Shown here one piece after another: positions 22,819-29,511 of a stretch of DNA of 32,910 nt. The translations under genes and the position numbers were made by a program. The stretch is from VRUE01 sp963814915 (lineage in GTDB: Bacteria > Actinomycetota > Thermoleophilia > Solirubrobacterales > 70-9). The notes beneath the pieces were generated by a model. It was not told the DNA's origin. It did no database searches and was given only the letters and a program-made list of their open reading frames with translations. The stretch covers positions 1-32,910 of the forward strand of contig CAWFEI010000012.1 of NCBI GenBank assembly GCA_963814915.1, written 5' to 3'. Numbering within the stretch: position 1 is the stretch's first letter; each line of letters starts with the position of its first letter.

Positions 22819-23262
22819 CTACGCCGAGATGCGGAAAGCCGGGTGGTCGGCGGCGATCCGGCGCAGCTCCTCGTCGCTGGAATCCGGCCCGACCCCGTCG
22901 AAGAAGGCGCCGACCTCCCACTTCCACTTCTCCAGGTAGGCCCGGAGCAGGGCGGGCTTCTCCTCCTCGCCCACCTCGGTGGCGCGGAACTCCTCCGTAT
23001 TGCCGCCGAGCACGAGGCGCCCGCCGCCACTGACCCGCATGTTTCGCACCCACTGGGTATGGCCGCGCGGGGAAACCAGAAAGCGATCGCCCTCGTAGGC
23101 CAGGAGATTGACGGGCGTCTTACGCCACTCGCCGCTCTTGCGCCCCTTGACTTCGAGCACGCGCGAGCCTGCGACGCTGAGGCCGAGCCTTGTCAGCAGG
23201 GCGACGAGCCGGTTGAAGACGTTCTTGGTGAACCAGCCTGGTTCTTGAAAATGAGTGTCCAT
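22819..23262 (-). CDS. Deazaflavin (F420)-dependent nitroreductase-family protein
   Basis: 147 residues with the split-barrel fold of the Ddn/F420H2-dependent reductase family. Recognised by VLEVKGRKSGEWRKTPVNLL, FLVSPRGHTQWVRNMRVSGG and FRATEVGEEEKPALLRAYLE. Members reduce nitro compounds, quinones or other substrates with F420H2. F420 use fits an actinobacterial host. No F420 biosynthesis genes are in view. Stop codons of this gene and the small membrane gene are 3 bases apart. It lies 23 bases downstream of the flavin-reductase gene on the same strand, so the two flavin-type enzymes are probably co-transcribed. Confidence 0.83.
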   Translation of the reverse strand: MDTHFQEPGWFTKNVFNRLVALLTRLGLSVAGSRVLEVKGRKSGEWRKTPVNLLAYEGDRFLVSPRGHTQWVRNMRVSGGGRLVLGGNTEEFRATEVGEEEKPALLRAYLEKWKWEVGAFFDGVGPDSSDEELRRIAADHPAFRISA

Positions 23263-23285
23263 GCCCGGATGGTGGCAAATCGGCC

Positions 23286-23771
23286 TCAGCCGAGGGGTCG
23301 GTACTTGCCGCCGTGGAAGACGAGCGGGTCGCCCTCGCCGGCCTCCAGGGCGGTCACCTCGCCGGTGACGATCACGTGGTCGCCACCGGCGATCACGTCG
23401 CGCAGCTCGCAGGCGGCGAAGACGAGGGCGTCATCGATCGCGGGGACGCCGTCGCGCTCACCCCAGGCGACGCCCTCCCACTTCGCGGCGACCGGGGCCT
23501 TGGTCGCGAAGGAGCGCGCGATCGGCTCCTGCCCGGCGTGCAGGACGCTGACTCCGAACCGGTTCGCACCCTGCACGGCGAGCAGCGTGCGCGAGCCGCG
23601 GTCGAGGCAGGCCAGCATCAGCATCGGCTCGATCGAGAGCGAGCAGACGGCGTTCGCCGTCGCCCCGGCCGGGCCCTCCGGCCCGGCTGCCGCGACGACG
23701 GTCACTCCGGTGGGCAGCATCCCCATCGCGGCGCGGAAGGCGGCGGAATCTGGCGAGCGCGCGTCGGCCAT
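23286..23771 (-). CDS. Flavin reductase-like (FMN-binding split barrel) protein
   Basis: 161 residues. MGMLPTGVTVVAAAG, then ATANAVCSLSIEPMLMLACL, FGVSVLHAGQEPIARSFA and GGDHVIVTGEVTALEAGEGD are the standard order of the flavin reductase-like domain. Such proteins reduce FMN/FAD with NAD(P)H and often feed two-component monooxygenases. No monooxygenase partner is in the window. The ATG at 23771 is used: the open frame continues upstream, but a TATTGT -10 box lies 9 bases before this ATG, and conserved sequence starts here. Divergent from the cytochrome gene. Confidence 0.83.
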   Translation of the reverse strand: MADARSPDSAAFRAAMGMLPTGVTVVAAAGPEGPAGATANAVCSLSIEPMLMLACLDRGSRTLLAVQGANRFGVSVLHAGQEPIARSFATKAPVAAKWEGVAWGERDGVPAIDDALVFAACELRDVIAGGDHVIVTGEVTALEAGEGDPLVFHGGKYRPLG

Positions 23772-23780
23772 CGAGCCTGG

Positions 23781-23790
23781 ACAATATGAT
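23781..23790. promoter_or_regulatory. Divergent -10 boxes sharing a TA step
   Basis: ACAATATGAT reads as TATGAT on the plus strand (23785-23790) and TATTGT on the minus strand (23786-23781). The two boxes share the central TA. Each ends exactly 9 bases before a start codon, GTG 23800 and ATG 23771. Confidence 0.6.
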
Positions 23791-23799
23791 GCGCGCCGC

Positions 23800-24198
23800 G
23801 TGCGACCTGCACTTGCCATAGCGGCGGCCGTCGTGGCCGCGCTCGCCCTCGCCGCCTGTGGCTTCGGCGAAGAGGGCATCTCGGTATCCAAGGACGATCC
23901 CGACTACAACGGGTCCGTCATCTTCGCCACGCACTGCAGCGGCTGCCACACCCTGAGCGCCGCCGGCACGCAGGGAAGCGGGAATCGCAGCGTACGTACG
24001 CAGGGTCCCAACCTCGACCAGCGAACCGAGACCTACGACGATGCCCTCTTCGCGATCCAGAACGGCGGCTTCTCCGGGGCCATCATGCCGCAGAACATCG
24101 TGGTCGGCTCCGACGCGAAGGCGCTGGCCCGCTTCGTTGCCAAGTACGCGGGCTCCGAAGCCGAAACATCGCCGCGCCCCGGCAACCACTCGCCCTAG
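23800..24198 (+). CDS. Lipoprotein mono-heme cytochrome c
   Basis: 132 residues from GTG 23800. An N-terminal hydrophobic leader ends in a lipobox (ALALAAC), so Cys20 should be lipidated and the protein anchored outside the membrane. The heme motif is C46-S-G-C49-H50, preceded by YNGSVIFATHCSGCHTL as in class I cytochromes; Met96 in GAIMPQN is the likely second axial ligand. This suggests a small electron carrier for a respiratory chain oxidase or dehydrogenase. The gene is transcribed towards serS with 12 bases between, away from the flavin reductase. The start is set by the -10 box 9 bases upstream. Confidence 0.88.
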   Translation: MRPALAIAAAVVAALALAACGFGEEGISVSKDDPDYNGSVIFATHCSGCHTLSAAGTQGSGNRSVRTQGPNLDQRTETYDDALFAIQNGGFSGAIMPQNIVVGSDAKALARFVAKYAGSEAETSPRPGNHSP

Positions 24199-24210
24199 CG
24201 GGAGCGGCCG

Positions 24211-25482
24211 ATGCTCGACCTGAAGCTGATCCGCTCCGATCCCGAGCGGGTCAAGCGGGCGATTGCCCGCCGCGGCGCCGGCGAGGAAGTCGACGCGCTG
24301 CTGGCGCTTGACGCGCGCCGCCGCGAGCTGCTGCCCGAGATCGAGGGCGCGCAGGCGGAGCGCAAGACGATCTCCAAGCAGATCGGCGAAGCGAAACAAC
24401 GCGGCGAGGACGCCGCGGGGCCGATGGCCGCGGTGGCGGAGCTGAAGCAGAGGATCGAGGCCGGCAAGGCGGAGCTGGAGACCGTCGAGGCGGAGCTCGA
24501 CCGGGTCGCCGCGGCGCTGCCCAACCTGCCCGACCCCGATGCCCCCGAAGGGATGACCGAGGAGGACGCGGTCGTCGTGCGCGAGGTCGGCGAGCGGCCT
24601 GTGTTCGACTTCGAGCCCCGCGATCACCTCGAGATCGGCTCCGAGCTGGGCCTGATCGACATGGAATCCGGGGCGCGGCTCTCGGGCTCGCGCTTCGCCT
24701 ACCTGAAGGGCGACCTGGTGATGCTCGAGCTGGCGTTGGTCCACTTCGCGCTCGACCTCGTGCGGGAGGCGGGGCACGAGCCGGTCGTGCCGCCGGTGCT
24801 GGTCCGCGAAGAGGCGCTCTACGGGACCGGGTTCCTGCCGGGAGACCGCGATCAGATCTACGAGGTCGAGAAGGACGAGCTTTTCCTCGTCGGCACCTCG
24901 GAGGTGGCGCTCGCCGGCCTGCACGCCGACGAGATCCTCTCCGCCGAGCAGCTGCCGTTGCGCTACGCCGGGTTCTCACCCTGCTTCCGCCGCGAGGCCG
25001 GCGCAGCCGGCCGCGACACGCGCGGGATCTTCCGCGTCCACCAGTTCGACAAGGTGGAGATGTTCTCTTTTGTCGAGCCGGCCGGGTCACCGGCCGAGCA
25101 CGAGCGGCTGCTGGCGATCGAGGAGCGCATCCTCGGCGAGCTGGAGATCCCCTACCGGGTCGTCAACGTCGCCGCCGGCGATCTCGGCGCCCCGGCCGCG
25201 AAGAAGTACGACTGCGAGGCGTGGATCCCCAGCCAGAAGCGATATCGAGAGCTGACCTCATGCTCGAACACGACCGATTACCAGGCTCGACGCCTCAATT
25301 GTAGGTATCGGGCTGTCGATAACGAAGCAATCCAGGCGGTGCACACGCTGAACGGGACTGCCGTGGCCGTAGGACGGACGATGATCGCGCTGATCGAGAA
25401 CCGACAGGATCGTGAAGGTGGGTTTACCCTACCTAATATTCTGTATAGATATGGGGCTCCCGAAAGGATCGAGGCGCGGTGA
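24211..25482 (+). CDS. serS: Seryl-tRNA synthetase
   Basis: 423 residues, class II synthetase that charges tRNA-Ser with serine. The N-terminal coiled-coil arm (about 28-105, rich in KQ/EAE repeats) binds the tRNA. The core has the TSEVALAGLH segment, motif 2 (FSPCFRREAGAAGRDTRGIF with the following RVHQFDKVE) and motif 3 (LNGTAVAVGRTMIALIEN). SCSNTTDYQARRLN is the usual serine-pocket region. GGGAG lies 7 bases before the ATG. From about 25240 to the stop the GC content and codon choice drop abruptly (codons such as tgt, agg, tat, ata-like) although the protein stays conserved. The last bases overlap the regulator start (GTGA). Confidence 0.96.
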   Translation: MLDLKLIRSDPERVKRAIARRGAGEEVDALLALDARRRELLPEIEGAQAERKTISKQIGEAKQRGEDAAGPMAAVAELKQRIEAGKAELETVEAELDRVAAALPNLPDPDAPEGMTEEDAVVVREVGERPVFDFEPRDHLEIGSELGLIDMESGARLSGSRFAYLKGDLVMLELALVHFALDLVREAGHEPVVPPVLVREEALYGTGFLPGDRDQIYEVEKDELFLVGTSEVALAGLHADEILSAEQLPLRYAGFSPCFRREAGAAGRDTRGIFRVHQFDKVEMFSFVEPAGSPAEHERLLAIEERILGELEIPYRVVNVAAGDLGAPAAKKYDCEAWIPSQKRYRELTSCSNTTDYQARRLNCRYRAVDNEAIQAVHTLNGTAVAVGRTMIALIENRQDREGGFTLPNILYRYGAPERIEAR

Positions 25483-26129
25483 ACGCCGTCCGTGACGCGA
25501 AACGCGTCGTCCTCTGCGACGACCACGAGATCGTCCGTGAGGCGATCAAGTCGCGGATGGTGAACTCGCAGGCGCTGCAGATCGTCGGCGAGGCGTCGAA
25601 CGGCCGCGATGTCGTCGACGTCGTCAAGGAGCTCGAACCCGACGTCTTGATCATCGATGTCGAGCTGCCCAAACGGGACGGGATCGAGGCGACCAAGGAC
25701 GTGCTCAAGGCGCGCCCGCGGACCAAAGTCATCGTCTTCACAGCGCACGCCCAGCCGGACCTGCTTGCCCTGGCGCTGCGCGCCGGCGCCTCCGGATACG
25801 TGCTCAAGTCCGCGCCCGCCGAGGACATCGCCCGGGCGGTCAAAGCCGTCACCGGCGGCGGCACCTTCCTCGGCGGCGACTTCGCCGGGGGCAAGCCTTC
25901 GGAGGTAGAGAAACTGCTCCACCTCTCTCCGCGCGAGCGGCAGATCCTCGAGCTGCTCGCCGAGGGCCTGCGGGTGAAAGAGATCGCCGAGCGGCTCGAC
26001 CTCAGTCCGGCGACCGTGCACACCCACGTGCGCAACGCGATCGCCAAGCTCGAGGTCGACACCCGCACCGAGGCGGTCGCCCTCGCCGTGCGCTTCAGCT
26101 ACCTGGGCGCGGGCGGCGGCGTCAAGTAA
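25479..26129 (+). CDS. NarL/FixJ-type response regulator
   Basis: 216 residues. The receiver domain (about 8-125) has the acidic pair D14/D15, phospho-acceptor D60 (VLIIDVELPKRDG), T88 (VIVFTAHA) and K110 (GYVLKSAP). A LuxR-type helix-turn-helix follows at 150-210 (LSPRERQILELLAEGLRVKE, then ATVHTHVRNAIAKLEVD). It should act as a phosphorylation-controlled transcription factor. No sensor kinase is adjacent, so the signal is unknown. The GTG overlaps the serS stop (GTGA), an unusual coupling of a regulator to a housekeeping synthetase. A hairpin repeat begins 3 bases after its stop at its outermost stem. Confidence 0.92.
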   Translation: MNAVRDAKRVVLCDDHEIVREAIKSRMVNSQALQIVGEASNGRDVVDVVKELEPDVLIIDVELPKRDGIEATKDVLKARPRTKVIVFTAHAQPDLLALALRAGASGYVLKSAPAEDIARAVKAVTGGGTFLGGDFAGGKPSEVEKLLHLSPRERQILELLAEGLRVKEIAERLDLSPATVHTHVRNAIAKLEVDTRTEAVALAVRFSYLGAGGGVK

Positions 26130-26131
26130 GC

Positions 26132-26204
26132 GGCGCTTCCTCTGCTCCAGCGGAGCCCAGGGAACCAGATATGGATGGGCTCCGCTGCTGCGTCCGGGAG
26201 CGCC
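26132..26204. repeat. Conserved-loop hairpin, type A copy 2, with type B-like sequence
   Basis: The inner stem is AGCGGAGCCCA (26149-26159) paired with TGGGCTCCGCT (26176-26186), around the loop GGGAACCAGATATGGA (26160-26175). The loop matches the nuoD type A loop at 14 of 16 positions. An outer stem GGCGCT (26132-26137) with AGCGCC (26199-26204) closes the element. The right side (26180-26198) reads CTCCGCT, 3 bases, GCGTCCGGG, matching the type B loop except for the spacer. It lies between convergent genes and could also act as a terminator. Confidence 0.8.
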
Positions 26205-26223
26205 TTGGTCGACCTCGGATCGA

Positions 26224-26631
26224 CTATCCCTCGTGGTCGAGGGTCAGCGCGCAGCCGTTGATGCAGTAGCGCTGGCCGTTCGGCCCGGGCCCATCGTCGA
26301 AGACGTGGCCGAGGTGCGCGTCGCAGTGCTTGCAGACGACCTCGGTGCGGCGCATCATCAGCCCGTTGTCGGGGCGCAGCTCGACGTGCTCGAGATTGGC
26401 CGGCTCGGTGAAGCTCGGCCAACCGGTGCCGGAGTCGAACTTCGTGTCCGAGGAGAACAGCTCGGTGCCGCAGCAGACGCAGCGGTAAATCCCGGCGCTC
26501 TTCTCGTCGACGTAGGGCCCCGTGAAGGCGCGCTCGGTGCCCGCCCTGCGGGTCACTTCGTACTGCTCGGGGCTCAGCTGGGCACGCCACTCCTGGTCGG
26601 ACTTCTCGACCTTCTTGGTGGTCTCGGTCAT
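26224..26631 (-). CDS. msrB: Peptide methionine-R-sulfoxide reductase MsrB
   Basis: 135 residues, full-length MsrB, which reduces methionine-R-sulfoxide in damaged proteins. The zinc site is C51/C54 (CVCC) and C100/C103 (CKHC). The FDSGTGWPSF and HLGHVFDDGP signatures are present, and the catalytic Cys is C123 in RYCINGCAL. The resolving-Cys position often found in the GWPSF region is Thr here, but C127 lies close to the catalytic Cys. The ATG at 26631 has the Shine-Dalgarno AAAGGAA 6 bases upstream; an earlier in-frame start at 26652 lacks one. A TAAGCT -10 box lies at 26655-26660. Confidence 0.93.
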   Translation of the reverse strand: MTETTKKVEKSDQEWRAQLSPEQYEVTRRAGTERAFTGPYVDEKSAGIYRCVCCGTELFSSDTKFDSGTGWPSFTEPANLEHVELRPDNGLMMRRTEVVCKHCDAHLGHVFDDGPGPNGQRYCINGCALTLDHEG

Positions 26632-26654
26632 CTCGTTCCTTTCGCTCCACATTG

Positions 26655-26660
26655 AGCTTA
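26655..26660 (-). promoter_or_regulatory. msrB -10 box (TAAGCT)
   Basis: TAAGCT on the minus strand lies 23 bases before the msrB ATG, giving a short leader that holds the AAAGGAA ribosome site. No clear -35. Confidence 0.4.
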
Positions 26661-26707
26661 CGCTGCCTGTCTAACCAGTCTGTGACACCGCTTCTCGCAT
26701 CAGTCCG

Positions 26708-26713
26708 TACGAT
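26708..26713 (+). promoter_or_regulatory. Leaderless -10 box (TACGAT) for the thioesterase-like gene
   Basis: TACGAT is followed by 9 bases and the GTG at 26723; no Shine-Dalgarno. A TGACAC about 19 bases upstream is a weak -35 candidate. Confidence 0.45.
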
Positions 26714-26722
26714 TTCGCCGCT

Positions 26723-27511
26723 GTGTCGAGAGCCTTCTACGAGAAAGCCGGAAACGGGTTCGTCGCCACGGAGCTGACGCGCGGGCCGTGGGACCCCGGC
26801 GCTCAACACGCCGGCCCGCCCTCGGGGCTGCTGGGTCGGGAGATCGAGCGCGTACCCGGTGGCGAGGGCTTCCAGGTCGCCCGGGTGACCTTCGAGATCC
26901 TGCGCCCGGTGCCGATCGGGCCGGTGCGGGTCGAGGCCGAGCTGGCTCGCCCTGGGCGCAGCGTGCAGATGATCGAGGCAACGCTCTCCGGCGAGGACGG
27001 GGAAGCGCTGATCAAGGCCCGCGCCTGGCGGATTCGCACCGGCGAGATCGAGATCCCCGACGACGTCCCGACCACGCCGGCGCCGCCGCCGGGACCGGAG
27101 GAGGGCGACGTGCCCGGGTTCTTCGAGACCGGCCAGTCGGCCGGGTACCACACCGCGATGGAGTGGCGCTCGGTCGGCGGCGGCTTCCTCGAGCCCGGCC
27201 CGGCTACCGTCTGGATGCGGATGAACTGCGCCCTGGTCGCCGGCGAGGAGCCGACGCCGCTGCAACGGACGCTGGTCGCCGCCGACGTCGGCAACGGGAT
27301 CAGCGCCGTGCTCGACTGGCGCCGCTACGTCTTCATCAACGTCGACCTCAGCGTCCACCTGGAGCGAATGCCCGAGGGGGAGTGGGTCTGCGTCGACGCC
27401 GTCACCCTGCCGCAGCGCAACGGGATCGGCACGGCCGAGTCGGTGCTCTCAGACCGGCGCGGCCGCATCGGCCGCGCTGCCCAGGCGCTGCTGGTCAGCG
27501 GACGCCCATAG
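26723..27511 (+). CDS. Acyl-CoA thioesterase-like (double hotdog) protein
   Basis: 262 residues resembling the thioesterase-like family with two hotdog folds in tandem. The first half shows WDPGAQHAGPPSGLLGREIE, VARVTFEILRPVPIGPVRVE and SVQMIEATLSGEDGEALIKA. After a Pro-rich linker (PTTPAPPPGPEEGD) the second half has TVWMRMNCALVAGEEPTPLQ, a VAADVGNGISAVLDW helix and FINVDLSVHLERMPEGEW. Such proteins hydrolyse acyl-CoA thioesters, but the physiological substrate is unknown. The GTG is placed 9 bases after a TACGAT -10 box. Divergent from msrB, convergent with the MFS gene (22 bases between stops). Confidence 0.8.
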   Translation: MSRAFYEKAGNGFVATELTRGPWDPGAQHAGPPSGLLGREIERVPGGEGFQVARVTFEILRPVPIGPVRVEAELARPGRSVQMIEATLSGEDGEALIKARAWRIRTGEIEIPDDVPTTPAPPPGPEEGDVPGFFETGQSAGYHTAMEWRSVGGGFLEPGPATVWMRMNCALVAGEEPTPLQRTLVAADVGNGISAVLDWRRYVFINVDLSVHLERMPEGEWVCVDAVTLPQRNGIGTAESVLSDRRGRIGRAAQALLVSGRP

Positions 27512-27533
27512 GCCTCTTCCCCGATCGCGGTCG

Positions 27534-28706
27534 TCATTTCATCCGCATGGCGGGACGAATGGCGACCGCGGTGGTGGTCGCGGAGGCGAGCGCGACGAGC
27601 GCGGCGAAGAGGAATGCGCCCTCGTAATCGCTGAGGGCGGCGGCGATCCCGGCCAGCGGCGCGCCGAACCCGATCCCGGCGTCGAAGAAGGCGGTGAAGG
27701 TGCCCAGCGCCGCGCCGCGCCGCGTCTCGGCCACGCGCTCGACCACGATCAGCGAGAGCGATGGGTACAGCAGCGAGAAGGCCGCACCCATCGCCAACGC
27801 CCCGGCGACGGCGACGGCGAGGCTGTGGGCGACCCCCATCGTCGCCAGCCCGGCCGCCTCGACGATCGCGGCGCCGATCGCCACCCGGGTCGGGCCGGCG
27901 CGGTCCGGCAGGTCGCCGCCCACGAGGCGGGTGAGGACGACCATCGTCGCGAAGACCCCGAAGACGACGGCGCCGTGGCCGACGCCGCGCTGGTCGAGGT
28001 GGAGCACTACGAAGGAGGCGACGGTCGCGTAGCCGAGCGAGCCGAGCGCCAGCGCGGTGCCCGGCCGCACCGCCTCGGGCGCGATCAGCGGGTGGTGCTC
28101 GTCCACGCCCGGCTTGGGGTGGAAGGGGTCCGGCAGCCGCAGCGCGATCAGCGCCCCGACCAGCGGCGCCGCTCCCGCGAAGATCCAGACCGCGGTGTAG
28201 CCGGATGCGTGGAGGAGCAGCTCGCCGACCAGCGGCCCGATGCTGAGCCCGGACCAGACCGCGAGCCCGTAGAGGCCGATCACACGCCCCCGGCGGTCGG
28301 GCGGAGCGATGTCGACGATCCACGCCGAGCCCGCCGTAAAGACCGTCCCCTCACCGGCGCCGAGCAGCAAGCGCGCGCCGATCAGCCCGGCGATCCCGAG
28401 CGGCAGCAGGTAGAGGAACCCGGCGATGGCGACGAGGATCGAGCCGGCGAGCACCGCCGGCTTGCGGCCGCGACGGTCGGCCAGGCGCCCGGCGAGCGGC
28501 CGCAGCAACAGGCCGGTGACGGCGTAGGAGCCGATCACGACGCCGACCGCGATGTTGCCGCCGTCGAGCGGTCCGTGCACGTAGCGGGGCAGGACGGGAA
28601 GCACGGCGCCGACCGCGACCAGCCCGGCGAAAGTGACCGCGAAGACTCCGGCGAAGGCCACCCCGGGGCGCGCCACCGCGGGCGGCGCCCCGGTTCCCAC
28701 GCTCAC
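27534..28706 (-). CDS. MFS transporter (drug/efflux type)
   Basis: 390 residues, about 12 hydrophobic helices, a major facilitator. The cytoplasmic loop between helices 2 and 3 holds RPLAGRLADRRGRKPAVLAG, the MFS motif A. A second copy in the other half is weaker (TRLVGGDLPDRAGPTRVAIG). The helix 5 region has GAGEGTVFTAGSAWIVDIAP, as in drug-efflux-type members. The substrate is unknown. The GTG at 28706 overlaps the stop of the upstream phosphatase gene (GTGA), so the pair is an operon. The last residues are short and basic (RPAMRMK). Confidence 0.88.
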   Translation of the reverse strand: MSVGTGAPPAVARPGVAFAGVFAVTFAGLVAVGAVLPVLPRYVHGPLDGGNIAVGVVIGSYAVTGLLLRPLAGRLADRRGRKPAVLAGSILVAIAGFLYLLPLGIAGLIGARLLLGAGEGTVFTAGSAWIVDIAPPDRRGRVIGLYGLAVWSGLSIGPLVGELLLHASGYTAVWIFAGAAPLVGALIALRLPDPFHPKPGVDEHHPLIAPEAVRPGTALALGSLGYATVASFVVLHLDQRGVGHGAVVFGVFATMVVLTRLVGGDLPDRAGPTRVAIGAAIVEAAGLATMGVAHSLAVAVAGALAMGAAFSLLYPSLSLIVVERVAETRRGAALGTFTAFFDAGIGFGAPLAGIAAALSDYEGAFLFAALVALASATTTAVAIRPAMRMK

Positions 28707-29488
28707 GGCGCCAGCGCGGCGAGGTCGGCGACGACGTGGTCCGGCGGCGGCACCGCGGCCTCGGCCTGCTCGCGCGAGGTCGCGCCGCTCAGCACGAGGA
28801 TCGTCTCCAGGCCTGCGCGTCTGCCGCCCTCGATGTCGGAGGCGACCCGGTCGCCTACCATCGCGACCCGCTCGGCGGCGGCGATCCGCTCCCGCGCCAG
28901 CTCGAACAGGTGGGGCTCCGGCTTGCCGCCGATCTCCGCCGTCGCTCCGCTTGCGGTTTCGACCGCGGCGAGCACCGCCCCGGTGCCCGGCCAGGCCCCA
29001 CCGGGCATCGGCAAGGTCGGGTCGTGGCTGGTCGCGAACAACGCGGCGCCCCGTTGCAGGGCGAGCGTCGCGGTGAGCAGCTCCTCGTAGTCGAACCCGC
29101 GGTGGCCGGAGACGACGACCGCGCCGGCCGCGCGGCCGCGCTCACCTTCCAGTAGCTCCAGCCCGGCCGCGGAGAGCGATTCGTGAAAGGCCGGTGCGCC
29201 GATCGCGAACGCGTTGCCGCCCGGCCCGAGGCGCTCGGCGACGAGGGCCGCGGTCGATTCGCCCGCGGTGACGATCCGCTCCGGCTCGATCTCGACCCCT
29301 GCCTCGCTCAGGCGCCGCGCGTACTCCGCCGCCGGCTTCGCCGGGTTGTTGGTGACGAAGACGATTTCCTTGCCCGCGTCGAGCAGCGAGCGCAGCGCAG
29401 CGGTCGAGCCGGGAACCGCCTCTCGGCCGATCCAGACCACTCCGTCGAGGTCGATCAGCAGTCCGTCGAATTCGTCTACCAGAGCCAC
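28703..29488 (-). CDS. HAD-IIA family phosphatase (NagD-like)
   Basis: 261 residues. The HAD motifs are in order: D13/D15 in LLIDLDGVVWIG (nucleophile and acid), VFVTNNPAK (motif II Thr), GGKPEPHLF (motif III Lys) and VGDRVASDIEGG (motif IV acids). The C2-type cap between motifs II and III makes it the NagD/phosphoglycolate-type subgroup, which dephosphorylates small metabolites. The exact substrate cannot be read. The GTG at 29488 is set by a TAGCCT -10 box 6 bases upstream. First gene of a two-gene unit with the MFS transporter. Confidence 0.9.
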   Translation of the reverse strand: MALVDEFDGLLIDLDGVVWIGREAVPGSTAALRSLLDAGKEIVFVTNNPAKPAAEYARRLSEAGVEIEPERIVTAGESTAALVAERLGPGGNAFAIGAPAFHESLSAAGLELLEGERGRAAGAVVVSGHRGFDYEELLTATLALQRGAALFATSHDPTLPMPGGAWPGTGAVLAAVETASGATAEIGGKPEPHLFELARERIAAAERVAMVGDRVASDIEGGRRAGLETILVLSGATSREQAEAAVPPPDHVVADLAALAP

Positions 29489-29494
29489 ACCGGC

Positions 29495-29504
29495 AGGCTA
29501 TTGT
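29495..29504. promoter_or_regulatory. Divergent -10 boxes sharing a TA step
   Basis: AGGCTATTGT reads as TATTGT on plus (29499-29504), 7 bases before GTG 29512, and as TAGCCT on minus (29500-29495), 6 bases before GTG 29488. The boxes share the TA at 29499-29500. Only 23 bases separate the two start codons. Confidence 0.62.
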
Positions 29505-29511
29505 GCCGAGC

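Noticed and set aside
25446..25462. TAGATATGGGGCTCC near the end of serS, resembling the type A loop and its right arm
   Set aside because: It encodes the expected YRYGAP of SerRS and has no complementary arms around it.
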